Assembly (NCBI GenBank): GCA_947500845.1
Contig: CANMTP010000001.1
Span: forward strand, 600,088 to 664,087
Reading direction: 5' to 3'
Origin: an uncultured Aquimarina sp.
Lineage (GTDB): Bacteria; Bacteroidota; Bacteroidia; Flavobacteriales; Flavobacteriaceae
Length of the DNA: 64,000 nucleotides
Below are positions 9,256 through 18,450 of this stretch, piece by piece. A program made the position numbers and the translations under genes. Each line of letters begins with the position of its first letter. The stretch's first letter is position 1. The notes under the pieces were generated by a model, which saw only the letters and a list, made by a program, of their open reading frames with translations, was not told the origin of the DNA and did no database searches.

Positions 9256-10161
9256 TTGAAACTTACAATCCTAGGCTGTTATTCGGCAACCCCAAGAACA
9301 TTTACGAATCCTACTTCTCAGGTTTTAGAAATTAACAACCATATTTTTCTTATAGATTGCGGAGAAGGAACACAAGTAGAACTAAGGCGTAATAGAATTA
9401 AGTTTTCTAGAATAAAACACATTTTTATTTCTCATTTGCATGGAGATCATTTTTTTGGCTTAGTGGGATTAATATCTACTTTTAGGTTGTTGACCAGAGA
9501 TACGCCACTTCATATTTATGGCCCTAAAGGGATAAAAGAAATAATTACGTTACAACTAAAACTTTCTAATTCCTGGACTGATTATCCTTTGCATTTTCAT
9601 GAACTTATAAGTAAAGATTCTGTAGTTGTTTTTGAAGATGAAAAGATAAAAGTGAGTACAATACCATTACAACATCGAGTATATTGCAACGGATTTTTAT
9701 TTCAAGAAAAACCAGGAGATAGAAAACTGTTAATGAGCAAAGTCCTTAATTATGATATTGATGTAGCGTATTATCGATCTATTAAAAAAGGAAATGATGT
9801 TATTTTGGATGATGGGACTGTGATTGCAAATGAAGAATTAACTGACGATCCAAAACCAGTAAAAAGCTATGCATTTTGTAGCGATACCAAGTATGACGAA
9901 AATAAAATTCCGCTAATTAAAGGTGTAACTGTGTTATATCATGAATCTACCTTTCTTGAAAGTCATCAGCACCTATGCGCAACTACAGGACATAGTTCTG
10001 CTAAAGATGCCGCCACTATAGCAAAGAAAGCAGAAGTTGGAACCCTTGTTTTGGGACATTATTCAACGCGCTACAATGACATAGAGCTATTTAAAGAAGA
10101 GGCGAAGACAATTTTTAAAAATGTTGAAATTGCTGATGACGGCAAAGTATTTGATTTTTAA
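9256..10161 (+). CDS. rnz: ribonuclease Z (tRNA 3' endonuclease)
   Basis: 301 residues of metallo-beta-lactamase fold. The zinc motif HLHGDH is at about 60-65 (SHLHGDHFFGL), the early GEGTQVELRR segment at about 36-45, HESTFLE at about 237, and the late GHYSTRY histidine at about 270. It cuts the 3' trailer from tRNA precursors. The start is a TTG at 9256: the frame has no ATG between it and the stop at 9214-9216, and MKLTILGCYSATPRT is the family's usual N-terminus. The 200-base gap upstream suggests its own promoter, but no convincing box was seen close to the start. Confidence 0.93.
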   Translation: MKLTILGCYSATPRTFTNPTSQVLEINNHIFLIDCGEGTQVELRRNRIKFSRIKHIFISHLHGDHFFGLVGLISTFRLLTRDTPLHIYGPKGIKEIITLQLKLSNSWTDYPLHFHELISKDSVVVFEDEKIKVSTIPLQHRVYCNGFLFQEKPGDRKLLMSKVLNYDIDVAYYRSIKKGNDVILDDGTVIANEELTDDPKPVKSYAFCSDTKYDENKIPLIKGVTVLYHESTFLESHQHLCATTGHSSAKDAATIAKKAEVGTLVLGHYSTRYNDIELFKEEAKTIFKNVEIADDGKVFDF

Positions 10162-10198
10162 ACTATAAAATAGATAAATTTGAATAATAGTTATTGTC

Positions 10199-10843
10199 AT
10201 GAATAGAGATCTTACCAATTATAGAAAATCTTACGAAAAAAGTATGTTACTTGAAGAGAACCTGCCTAATTCGCCTTGGTTGCTTTTTTCAGATTGGTTT
10301 AAAGAAGTAGAGGATTCTGGTGGTGTTGAAGAAACTAATGCCATGACAGTTACTACTATAGGTTTGGATGGTTTTCCCAAAAGTAGAGTGGTATTATTAA
10401 AGCATTATGATGAAAATGGTTTTGTTTTTTATACAAATCATAAATCAGAAAAGGGAAAAGCCATTGCTCATAACAACAAAGTATGTTTGTCTTTCTTTTG
10501 GCCAAACTTAGAACGACAAGTAATTATTAAGGGAGAAGTAGAAATGATTGGTCAAGAAGCTAGTGCCGAATATTTTAAATCCAGACCTAGAGGAAGTCAG
10601 CTTGGTGCGTGGGCATCAAATCAAAGTAATGTGATCGAGTCTCGAGAAATCCTTGAGAAACAACTTAAATCGTTAGAAAATAAATATAGAAATAAAGAAA
10701 TACCTAAACCTCCTTTTTGGGGTGGATATAGAGTAAAACCTATTTCAATAGAGTTTTGGCAAGGAAGAGCAAATCGCTTACATGATCGTATTCGGTTCTC
10801 GTCTCGAAAAAATCAATGGCAAATGGATAGACTGTCTCCGTAA
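10199..10843 (+). CDS. pdxH: pyridoxine/pyridoxamine 5'-phosphate oxidase
   Basis: 214 residues, full length. FMN and substrate-binding features include SRVVLLKHYDENGFVFYTNHKSEKG (about 58-82), LERQVIIKGEVE, SRPRGSQLGAWAS (about 128-140) and the C-terminal VKPISIEFWQGRANRLHDRI. It oxidises PNP or PMP to pyridoxal 5'-phosphate using FMN and oxygen. It follows rnz by 37 bases and may be read with it. Convergent with the OmpA/DUF11 gene, 16 bases between stops and no terminator visible in the gap. Confidence 0.95.
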   Translation: MNRDLTNYRKSYEKSMLLEENLPNSPWLLFSDWFKEVEDSGGVEETNAMTVTTIGLDGFPKSRVVLLKHYDENGFVFYTNHKSEKGKAIAHNNKVCLSFFWPNLERQVIIKGEVEMIGQEASAEYFKSRPRGSQLGAWASNQSNVIESREILEKQLKSLENKYRNKEIPKPPFWGGYRVKPISIEFWQGRANRLHDRIRFSSRKNQWQMDRLSP

Positions 10844-10859
10844 TAGATATATGATTATA

Positions 10860-13055
10860 TCACATGATCACAAAACTTGATCTTCTGTTTTTCTGATATT
10901 CATCTTCAGAACAATCCTCACCATCTTTACAGTTGTTTACAGGTCTGCTTTCACCAAAACCAACATAAGACAGAATTCTATTTTTTGAGATATTTTTACT
11001 TAATAAATAGTTATATATTGACTCGGCTCTTTTTTGAGAAAGGTCTAGATTGTAATTCTCACCTCCACGACTATCAGAATGTGTTTCTATCTTGATCACC
11101 ATCTCAGGATAATCATTAGTCATTAGATGAACAACGCGATTTAGCTCGGTTTCGGCTTTTTCAGTAATATCCCATTTATCAAAATCGAAGTAGATTTCAT
11201 TGAGATTAATAAGATCATTTATCGTTTTTGTTAACTTTAAATCAGATTTTAATGAGGACTCCGGGACTTTATTATTTTTTACAATATCCCCGGGATTCAT
11301 ACCACCACTTTCGGTATTATTAGACCTTTTAGTCTTATCAAAATCTCCTGGATCGACCTGTACCAGACGACCATCTAATTTCTTTTTAGGAATCGCTACA
11401 AGACTACTGGCGTTTGGACAATTAAGCTCACTAATATCGATTGCTAATTTAAATTGATAATAATCAGGTAAATCACACTTATTAATATGGTTGTATCCCT
11501 CTGAGTATTTTGTAGTCTCATTTAAAGTCCCATTAAATTCAGCAGTAACCGGTTGATCTACGACCATAATATCATCTATGGAATCTATGGATTCGCAGCT
11601 TGTGTCTACAATAACATTATAGCTTACTTTAAATGGTTCACTATCAGTCTTTACCATTTTGTTGGGTACTGTAAGGCTTAACGTTCTAGAAGCTTTATCA
11701 AACTTCGCTTTTATTTTTTTTGAAGGTAGAACCAATGATTTTTCTGAAAAAATAACATTTTTAGGAAGAATATCTTTAATTATTGTATTCTTTGCATCAT
11801 CATTTCCGTCGTTATAGATAGTGAGATTATAAGTAATTTCTTGTTTTGGAGATAAAACATCCTCAGGATGAACATAGCTATTATCTACATATTGTGATCT
11901 TTTAATTATATGAATGGCAGGTTCATATATTTCAACACTAAAGGCTACAGCCATTACAGAATATCCGTCATTATCTGTAGACAATCTAAACTTGGCTTCG
12001 GTTTGGTTGTTACCGATAATGCTATTTCTTATATTTTTGATATCAAACAAATCAGCATCATAGCCTAAAGTATTCGAGCTTGCCGGAACTCTTGTTGTTA
12101 CATTTCTACCATTTTCTGTAATATTTGCATTGAAAAAGTTGTTCATAGGATTTGTACCATCTGCAAGGCTTTTGTACTTGTTCGTTTCATTCGACATCAC
12201 CTGAAAACGATCTCCCCTAATCCCTTTATCACCTTCAAAAGCAATAACTCCAATTTTTCCATGCACTGCCCCGCTGGGAATCGTCTGAAAATTATCAAAA
12301 GAAAAGGCTACTGGCTTAGCTTTTGAATCGATATTGACAAAACCATCATACACATAGAATCTTTTTCTAGGCTTCGTATCATCTTCATAGATTACGACCA
12401 TTGTCCAACCTCCGGTAAGACCATTTCCTAGCGTTGGGTCATTATTAATTTCAGAAGTAGTTGCCGGAATATTTGCTAAAGTATATGTTCCTAATGGATT
12501 ATCTAAGTTTAAAACTTCCTCAGTGATATCCTTAAAACAAGAATACTGTTTAAACAGGGCATTATCATCATTATAGTAATCATGAATGATTTGTCCTCCT
12601 GTAATTTCAGAATAAGACTGGTGCCCGGGATATTTTATCTTAATAGTGGTAATATCATGTTGGCGATTTTCATCGGCATAAGCAGCTGTCCAATATAATC
12701 CTACGTGTTTAATTGCATTACATTCTGAATCAATAATAAGGTCTGCACTGCTGGAATTAAAGGTCGAAGGATCATTATCGATATCAATAAATCCCATTTG
12801 GAACTGATTGTTCAGTCCTCCGTCGTTATAACTCCTGTTAGGATCAAAAGTTCCTGACCCATCATCGTTACTCACTTTTCCCAGAATTGTATTGGATACA
12901 AATTTGAAATCTCCTTTAAAAGTAAACTCTGTTCGTTTTTTTAAAGGTACTTCAACTTGACTATATGCTATTGCAGAACAAAGCATGCATATAATAAGTA
13001 GGTATAACATTTGAAACCGGGTAAGATTTCTTTTTTTGATAATAACTTTTTCCAC
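10860..13055 (-). CDS. large secreted OmpA family protein with a DUF11-type repeat
   Basis: 731 residues. The chosen start is a GTG at 13055, which gives a basic n-region (MEKVIIKKRNLTRFQ) before the hydrophobic signal segment MLYLLIICMLCSAIAYSQ; an ATG at 13010 would leave no positive charge. An N-terminal surface-like region of ~350 residues (VGLYWTAAYADENRQHDI, GLTGGWTMVVIYED) is followed by a DUF11-like domain (about 380-480: QEITYNLTIYNDGNDDAKNTIIKDILP) and a C-terminal OmpA domain (about 620-731: IYFDFDKWDIT, HSDSRGGENY, LSQKRAES, NRRSSFVI). The OmpA end shares a Cys pair (NNCKDGEDC) with the PorE-like protein at 1395-3503. Probably anchored to peptidoglycan and exposed outside. A perfect dyad lies upstream at 13082-13105. 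Confidence 0.8.
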   Translation of the reverse strand: MEKVIIKKRNLTRFQMLYLLIICMLCSAIAYSQVEVPLKKRTEFTFKGDFKFVSNTILGKVSNDDGSGTFDPNRSYNDGGLNNQFQMGFIDIDNDPSTFNSSSADLIIDSECNAIKHVGLYWTAAYADENRQHDITTIKIKYPGHQSYSEITGGQIIHDYYNDDNALFKQYSCFKDITEEVLNLDNPLGTYTLANIPATTSEINNDPTLGNGLTGGWTMVVIYEDDTKPRKRFYVYDGFVNIDSKAKPVAFSFDNFQTIPSGAVHGKIGVIAFEGDKGIRGDRFQVMSNETNKYKSLADGTNPMNNFFNANITENGRNVTTRVPASSNTLGYDADLFDIKNIRNSIIGNNQTEAKFRLSTDNDGYSVMAVAFSVEIYEPAIHIIKRSQYVDNSYVHPEDVLSPKQEITYNLTIYNDGNDDAKNTIIKDILPKNVIFSEKSLVLPSKKIKAKFDKASRTLSLTVPNKMVKTDSEPFKVSYNVIVDTSCESIDSIDDIMVVDQPVTAEFNGTLNETTKYSEGYNHINKCDLPDYYQFKLAIDISELNCPNASSLVAIPKKKLDGRLVQVDPGDFDKTKRSNNTESGGMNPGDIVKNNKVPESSLKSDLKLTKTINDLINLNEIYFDFDKWDITEKAETELNRVVHLMTNDYPEMVIKIETHSDSRGGENYNLDLSQKRAESIYNYLLSKNISKNRILSYVGFGESRPVNNCKDGEDCSEDEYQKNRRSSFVIM

Positions 13056-13073
13056 TTCTTGTTTTTTTAAGCC

Positions 13074-13105
13074 CTAAAATAATTATGATAGATCGTGATC
13101 ATAAT
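13074..13105 (-). promoter_or_regulatory. candidate promoter with operator-like dyad upstream of the OmpA/DUF11 gene
   Basis: ATTATGAT at 13082-13089 and ATCATAAT at 13098-13105 form a perfect 8-bp inverted repeat with an 8-base spacer. Directly below it on the minus strand, TATTTTAG (13074-13081) is one mismatch from TAnnTTTG. The dyad would sit between the -33 and -7 boxes, where a repressor would be expected to bind. The region 13056-13425 (about 370 bases between divergent genes) otherwise shows no gene. Confidence 0.4.
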
Positions 13106-13425
13106 GCTGTTGGGAAACATTGTAATCTGAGGGAAAACTGTATGTAAATTTAGATTTTAACATTTGATTTTTTATGAAAAAATTTGGTTTTTCGATATAA
13201 ATGCTATTTTTATCGATTAAAAACATTGACATATGGTGTTCATTTTCAAATATTTAAAGACTTTGCTTCGTATATGAATTATAATTGTTCTGTTGATTTT
13301 AAACAATTAAAAGTTTTTATCTTTTTACAAATATTATTTTTATATCCTAATTATTTAGAATTGTAAAAGCTTATTCTTAAACTTGTATTGTATAACTTCA
13401 TTTTATAGATAATAGTATCAAATCC

Positions 13426-13911
13426 ATGAAAACATTATATATGATTAGGCATGCAAAATCCTCATGGGAGTTTGATGTATCAGATGAAAAAAGACCACTT
13501 AATAATAGAGGATTAAAGGATGCTGATTTGATTGGAAAAGAGCTTAAAACCCATGTAAAATCAATAGATAAGGTGTTGAGTAGTCCTGCAGAGAGAGCAC
13601 ATACAACTGCCAAGATTGTTCTAAGTCACCTGGATCTTCCTGAGAGTATATTTAGCTTAGAATCAAATCTTTATGATTTTGGAGGAAGTCAAGTTATCGA
13701 AGTAATAAAAAATTGCGATGATGAAATTAATAGTTTAATGATTTTTGGACACAATCATGCCTTCACATCAATTGCTAATATGTATGGAAGCGAAAGGATT
13801 GATAATGTGCCCACGGCAGGTGTGGTTGTTATTCAATTTGATGTAGAAGAATGGAAAAAGATAAAGGTAGGAAAAACCTTGTTAAAAATTTACCCTAAAT
13901 CTTTGCGATAA
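13426..13911 (+). CDS. SixA-like histidine phosphatase
   Basis: 161 residues of the histidine phosphatase (phosphoglycerate mutase-like) fold. The catalytic motif is RHAKSSWEF (about 8-16), followed by KRPLNNRGLKDA, SSPAERAHTTAKI (about 47-59), and the second histidine in FGHNHAFTSIANMYG (about 108). SixA proteins remove phosphate from phosphohistidine. The gene overlaps ppk by one base (TAATG) and starts the sixA-ppk-ppx unit, suggesting a link with phosphate or polyphosphate metabolism. No strong promoter box was recognised upstream. Confidence 0.85.
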   Translation: MKTLYMIRHAKSSWEFDVSDEKRPLNNRGLKDADLIGKELKTHVKSIDKVLSSPAERAHTTAKIVLSHLDLPESIFSLESNLYDFGGSQVIEVIKNCDDEINSLMIFGHNHAFTSIANMYGSERIDNVPTAGVVVIQFDVEEWKKIKVGKTLLKIYPKSLR

Positions 13912-16016
13912 TGGTAGAAATTATTACGAATCAATATGTCAATAGAGAATTAAGCTGGCTGCAATTTAATGCGAGGGTACTTCAGGAGGCTGCAGATGAC
14001 ACTGTACCCTTATTGGAAAGATTAAGATTCATAGGCATATTTTCAAATAACCTGGATGAGTTTTTCAAAGTTAGATATGCTACAATAAAAAGGATAGATC
14101 TTGCTGGTAAAGATGGGAAGAATGTTTTAAAAGGAACAACAGCGAGTGATTTATTAGAAAAAATCACAAATATTGTAATTAAACAACAATCAGAAAGTCT
14201 TGAAACCATCGAAACTATAAGAAATGAACTTAAGAATCATAACATTTTTATAATTGATGAAAAAGAAGTAACACAGGATCAGGATGCTTATATACGTAAT
14301 TACTTCATAAGCAAAGTTAGTCCTGCACTGGTGACCTATATACTTAATGATCTTGACCAGTTTCCACACCTTAAAGACAGTGTAGCTTATTTGGCAGTAA
14401 AACTTGTTTTAAAAGAAAAAATTCCTAAAGAAGGCAGGATTTCTAAAATATTGCAACAGACGACCAAAGAACGAATATATGCTTTGATAGAAATACCAAA
14501 GGATACAGAACGGTTCGTTGTACTTCCAGAAAAAGATGGAAAACAATTTATTATTATTCTTGATGATTTAATCAGATATTGTATGCACGTTAACTTTAGT
14601 ATTTTTGATTATAATAGGGCTTCGGCACACATGATTAAAATTACTAGGGATGCGCAGTTAGATTTTGATAATGATCTGAGTAAAAGTTTTATTCAAAAAA
14701 TATCCAGTAGTGTAAAATCTCGTAGAGATGGTGAACCGGTTAGATTTGTATATGATAAAACTATCGAGAAAGACACTCTTGATTTTCTCATGGAGAAAAT
14801 GGGAGTGGATAATACAGATAGTATAATTCCTGGTGGTAGATATCATAATCGCAGGGACTATATGAACTTTCCTGATTTAGGAAATAAGGACTTAGTATAT
14901 CAACAAATCACACCATTAGCAATACCCGGGCTCGTTTTACAAGGAAGTCTTCTCGATAAAATTGCTAAAAAAGATTTTTTACAATATACCCCATACCATA
15001 CCTTTTCTTATACAGTTAAATTTTTAAGGGAATCAGCAATCGATCCTAAAGTAAAGAGTATAAAAATCACAATTTACAGATTGGCCACTATTTCTCATAT
15101 TGCCAGTTCACTTATCAATGCTGCCAAAAATGGCAAAAAAGTAACTGTTCAAATTGAGTTGCAGGCACGTTTTGATGAAGCAGCCAATATAACATACGCA
15201 GAACAAATGCAAAGAGAAGGGGTAAACCTTATTTTTGGAGTCCCAGGATTAAAAGTGCATTGTAAAGCTTGTATAATCGAACGAGAAGAAAAAGGAAAAT
15301 TAAAAAGGTATGGATTTATAAGTACAGGAAATTTTAATGAGTCTACAGCAAAAATTTATACAGATTATACCTTGTTTACTACCAATGAGGCTATTTTGAA
15401 AGAGACAAATAAAGTCTTTAAATTTTTTGAAATAAACTATAAAATAAATAGGTACAAGCACTTATTGGTTTCTCCTCATTATACCAGATCCGCATTAGTG
15501 AAATTGATCGATAATGAGATAAACAATAGTAAAGAAGGTATTCCTGCCACTATTAAACTAAAATTAAATAGTCTTAGTGATTACGATATGATTGATAAGT
15601 TGTATGAAGCTAGTCGAGCCGGAGTAAAAATAGATTTGATCATACGAGGTATTTGTTGCTTAATTCCTGGCGTTCCGGGAATGAGTGAGAATATACGTGC
15701 AATAAGCGTCGTAGATAAGTTCTTGGAACATCCCAGATTGTTTATTTTTGAAAATGGAGGAGAGCCAAAAGTATATATTTCATCGGCAGATTGGATGACC
15801 CGTAACCTGGATAGGAGGGTCGAGATTTCTTGTCCGATTTATGACGAAGATATTAAATTAGAGTTAATGGAAACCTTTGACATCAGTTGGAATGATAATG
15901 TAAAAGCCCGAAGGTTTTCTAAAGATCAGGATAATGCGTACATTCGAAACGATAAGGAAAAGGTGAGATCACAAGTTGCTACTTATGATTATTATTTAAA
16001 AAAACTAGGAAATTAA
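13911..16016 (+). CDS. ppk1: polyphosphate kinase 1
   Basis: 701 residues, standard PPK1 length. The N-terminal domain opens with VNRELSWLQFNARVLQEA and FSNNLDEFFKVRYATIKR. The two phospholipase D-like catalytic halves are visible, with the autophosphorylated histidine in GVPGLKVHCKACIIE (about 447-461), RYGFISTGNFNESTAKIYTDY, and GICCLIPGVPGMSENIRA (about 580). It polymerises the gamma-phosphate of ATP into polyphosphate, reversibly. It overlaps the upstream sixA-like gene by one base and lies 5 bases ahead of ppx, so synthesis and breakdown enzymes are co-transcribed. Confidence 0.97.
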   Translation: MVEIITNQYVNRELSWLQFNARVLQEAADDTVPLLERLRFIGIFSNNLDEFFKVRYATIKRIDLAGKDGKNVLKGTTASDLLEKITNIVIKQQSESLETIETIRNELKNHNIFIIDEKEVTQDQDAYIRNYFISKVSPALVTYILNDLDQFPHLKDSVAYLAVKLVLKEKIPKEGRISKILQQTTKERIYALIEIPKDTERFVVLPEKDGKQFIIILDDLIRYCMHVNFSIFDYNRASAHMIKITRDAQLDFDNDLSKSFIQKISSSVKSRRDGEPVRFVYDKTIEKDTLDFLMEKMGVDNTDSIIPGGRYHNRRDYMNFPDLGNKDLVYQQITPLAIPGLVLQGSLLDKIAKKDFLQYTPYHTFSYTVKFLRESAIDPKVKSIKITIYRLATISHIASSLINAAKNGKKVTVQIELQARFDEAANITYAEQMQREGVNLIFGVPGLKVHCKACIIEREEKGKLKRYGFISTGNFNESTAKIYTDYTLFTTNEAILKETNKVFKFFEINYKINRYKHLLVSPHYTRSALVKLIDNEINNSKEGIPATIKLKLNSLSDYDMIDKLYEASRAGVKIDLIIRGICCLIPGVPGMSENIRAISVVDKFLEHPRLFIFENGGEPKVYISSADWMTRNLDRRVEISCPIYDEDIKLELMETFDISWNDNVKARRFSKDQDNAYIRNDKEKVRSQVATYDYYLKKLGN

Positions 16017-16021
16017 TTATT

Positions 16022-16921
16022 TTGTTGACTATAGAAAAATATGGAGCCATAGATATTGGTTCTAATGCTGTCAGATTATTGATTAGTAGCATTCACGAAG
16101 AGGAAGGACAAGCTACAAGATTTAAGAAAACTAGTCTCGTTCGTCTTCCAATTCGTCTAGGTGCCGACGTTTTTAAAACCAAACGTGTTTCAGAAGAAAA
16201 TATCACGAGAATGATCGACACCATGCAAGCCTATCAGTTGCTTATGAAAACTCATAAAGTGGTAAGGTACAAAGCTTGTGCTACCTCGGCAATGCGCGAA
16301 GCAGAGAACGGAAAAGATGTAGTGGCGCTCATCAAAGAAAAAACGGGGATACAGATAGATATTATCGACGGAAAAAATGAAGCAGCGATTATAGCAATGA
16401 CAGATCTTCATGAGCTCATCAATACCGATGCTACATATTTGTATGTCGATGTAGGGGGTGGAAGTACCGAATTTACATTGTACCACAATGGAAAAATGAT
16501 CGTTTCAAAATCATTTAAGTTAGGAACGGTAAGACTTTTAGATAATCTAGTGGCAGATGATATTTGGAATACTGTTGAAAAATGGATAGTGCAAAATACT
16601 CGAGATTATTTGAGGGTTTCCCTTATAGGATCTGGAGGTAATATTAATAACATATTCAAGAATAGCGGAAAAACACCTGGGAAACCTCTATCTTTTCTAT
16701 ATTTAAGTTCTTATTATAAATTATTGAATTCACTTACATACGAAGAAAGGATTTGGCAGCTTAATCTAAATCAGGATAGGGCAGATGTTATTGTTCCTGC
16801 AGCGCGTATATATCTTTCTGCCATGAAATGGAGCGGAGCCAAAGATATTTATGTTCCAAAAATAGGGCTGTCTGATGGAATTATCAAATCATTATATAAT
16901 GAGAAGCTTAAAGAACATTAA
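16022..16921 (+). CDS. ppx: Ppx/GppA family exopolyphosphatase
   Basis: 299 residues, the short form made of the two ASKHA domains only. KYGAIDIGSNAVRLLIS (about 6-22) is the phosphate-1 loop, YVDVGGGSTEFTLYHNGK (about 141-158) the phosphate-2 loop, and LIGSGGNINNIFK (about 200) follows. It releases terminal phosphate from polyphosphate or from pppGpp. The start is TTG at 16022 (followed by a second TTG); no ATG is available. It sits 5 bases after ppk1. Confidence 0.92.
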   Translation: MLTIEKYGAIDIGSNAVRLLISSIHEEEGQATRFKKTSLVRLPIRLGADVFKTKRVSEENITRMIDTMQAYQLLMKTHKVVRYKACATSAMREAENGKDVVALIKEKTGIQIDIIDGKNEAAIIAMTDLHELINTDATYLYVDVGGGSTEFTLYHNGKMIVSKSFKLGTVRLLDNLVADDIWNTVEKWIVQNTRDYLRVSLIGSGGNINNIFKNSGKTPGKPLSFLYLSSYYKLLNSLTYEERIWQLNLNQDRADVIVPAARIYLSAMKWSGAKDIYVPKIGLSDGIIKSLYNEKLKEH

Positions 16922-17108
16922 TCAAGTATCATCTGTTTAAGTTCAATTTTTTTGGTTGTCATATTTCTAAAAGCTCAACACAGGTATGGAATCGCCAATC
17001 ATCATTTAAATGTGTATTACCTTTTTGTTATGGCTTATTTCATAAAATCAGTATATTTACGCCACACCCTTAAATCATTGTGCCAGATATTAACCAAAAT
17101 GATATACT

Positions 17109-17669
17109 ATGAAAAAAAAATTACTTTCTACTTCTTTACTTCTAGTTTTTACATTCTTTTTTACACAGGCTCAAGAAGCTTCTTATGGAGTAAGACTTGG
17201 TGCCAATCTTAGTACAATTAGTTCAGACGACATTCCCGAGAATCTAGAAGATAGTAGATTTGGTATTGTTGTTGGATTTTTAGCAGAGTTTCCTATTACT
17301 GAAAAAATAAGTATGCAGCCGGAATTTCAATATTCTGCACAAGGGAATGATGACGAGTCATTGAGAGTGAATTATCTTCAGTTACCTGTACTATTAAAAT
17401 ACAATTTTGCCGACAAGTTTAATATTCACTTAGGGCCTCAAGTTGGACTAAAGATCTGGGAATGGGAGCAGAATGGAATCATTGAAGCCGATTTTAATAC
17501 ATTTGATTTTGCGTTGGTGGCAGGATTAGGAGTAAGTCTGACAGAGAACTTTTTTGCAGACCTACGCTATGGTTTTGGTTTATCTAATATTGTTGATGAT
17601 AAGGATATCCCCGAAGGATTTGAAGGAAATAATAGAAATATTCAACTTTCTTTTGGTTATAAGCTTTGA
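17109..17669 (+). CDS. small outer-membrane beta-barrel (PorT/OMP_b-brl type) protein
   Basis: 186 residues with a clear signal peptide (MKKKLLSTSLLLVFTFFFTQAQ, cut after AQA/Q). The mature part has eight to ten amphipathic strands: YGVRLGANLSTISSDD, ISMQPEFQYSAQG, NYLQLPVLLKYNFADKFNIHLGPQVGLKI, AGLGVSLTENFFADLRYGFGLSN, ending in a strand with terminal Leu (IQLSFGYKL). This is the porin-family/outer membrane beta-barrel architecture that is abundant in Flavobacteriia. Specific function unknown. It stands alone between ppx and miaE, with a terminator-like hairpin at 17742-17766. Confidence 0.8.
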   Translation: MKKKLLSTSLLLVFTFFFTQAQEASYGVRLGANLSTISSDDIPENLEDSRFGIVVGFLAEFPITEKISMQPEFQYSAQGNDDESLRVNYLQLPVLLKYNFADKFNIHLGPQVGLKIWEWEQNGIIEADFNTFDFALVAGLGVSLTENFFADLRYGFGLSNIVDDKDIPEGFEGNNRNIQLSFGYKL

Positions 17670-17741
17670 TGAATTGAATCACGAAGTTCCAGTTTTAATA
17701 TAATCTGTTTAGAAGTTACATAAAGTTGAATGATAGCTAAT

Positions 17742-17766
17742 ACTTCTCCCGTCAAGAAGTCTTTTT
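17742..17766 (+). terminator. short hairpin with T run after the beta-barrel gene
   Basis: ACTTCT (17742-17747) pairs with AGAAGT (17755-17760) around a seven-base loop, followed by CTTTTT. Weak but well placed between two convergent genes. Confidence 0.45.
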
Positions 17767-17780
17767 AGACAGTTTTTTCT

Positions 17781-18362
17781 TTATCCATGTATGGTTTCCT
17801 GTTTACCTAAATCTTCCATGATTTGTGCCTCATAAGTGAGTAATTCTTGCCATTTTTTGTCAACTTCTTCTCGCTCACCATATTGTCTTGCAAAATTTAG
17901 GAACATCGTATAATGATTCGCTTCACTTACCATCAAATCCCTGTAAAACTTAGCTAATACTTGATCCTCTAACTCTTCAGAAAGTAATTTGAAACGCTCA
18001 CAACTTCTGGCCTCAATCAATGCGGCATATAACAAGCGATGAACAAGCTGAGTAGTTCTGCTACCTCCTTTAGGAAAAAAAGTGACTAACTGAATAACAT
18101 AATCGTCTTTTCGATCCCTACCTAAAACCCAACCTCTTTCAATAATTTTGTCGTGAACCATTTTGAAGTGACTGATCTCTTCTTTTACCAATTTTGTCAT
18201 TTCCTGTACAAGTTCTGTGTACTCAGGGAAACTAACTATTAACGATATTGCTGTAGAAGCTGCTTTTTGTTCGCAATATGCGTGATCAGTAAGAATTTCT
18301 TCAATATTTTTTTCAACGATGTTTACCCATCTAGGATCCGTAGGAAGTTTTAAACCAAGCAT
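17781..18362 (-). CDS. miaE: tRNA-(ms2io6A)-hydroxylase
   Basis: 193 residues of the ferritin-like diiron fold. Ligand-bearing helices are visible: DHAYCEQKAASTA (about 25-37), KEEISHFKMVHDKI (about 62-75, ExxH), ALIEARSCERFKLL (about 113-126) and SEANHYTMFLNF (about 147-158, ExxH). It hydroxylates the isopentenyl group of ms2i6A37 in tRNA. Upstream at 18389-18396 TATCTTTG on the minus strand is a good -7 box, giving a leader of about 20 bases. It lies behind dnaX in the same direction, but the 88-base gap with its own promoter suggests separate transcription. Confidence 0.93.
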   Translation of the reverse strand: MLGLKLPTDPRWVNIVEKNIEEILTDHAYCEQKAASTAISLIVSFPEYTELVQEMTKLVKEEISHFKMVHDKIIERGWVLGRDRKDDYVIQLVTFFPKGGSRTTQLVHRLLYAALIEARSCERFKLLSEELEDQVLAKFYRDLMVSEANHYTMFLNFARQYGEREEVDKKWQELLTYEAQIMEDLGKQETIHG

Positions 18363-18388
18363 CTGTTATTGTATTAGAGATCTTTTTA

Positions 18389-18396
18389 CAAAGATA
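18389..18396 (-). promoter_or_regulatory. -7 box of the miaE promoter
   Basis: TATCTTTG on the minus strand, 27 bases before the miaE start codon, matches TAnnTTTG; no clear TTG box upstream. Confidence 0.5.
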
Positions 18397-18450
18397 TTAT
18401 AATATTGTATTACTGGTTATGTTTGTTAGAATCAATCTTGGCAGCTTTTA

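Noticed and set aside
13184..13366. A 60-codon plus-strand frame upstream of the SixA-like gene
   Set aside because: Very AT-rich, Phe/Tyr/Leu-heavy composition typical of noncoding flavobacterial DNA, no promoter or family likeness.
16952..17212. An 86-codon plus-strand frame ahead of and over the beta-barrel gene start
   Set aside because: It overlaps the well-supported signal peptide in another frame and has noncoding composition.
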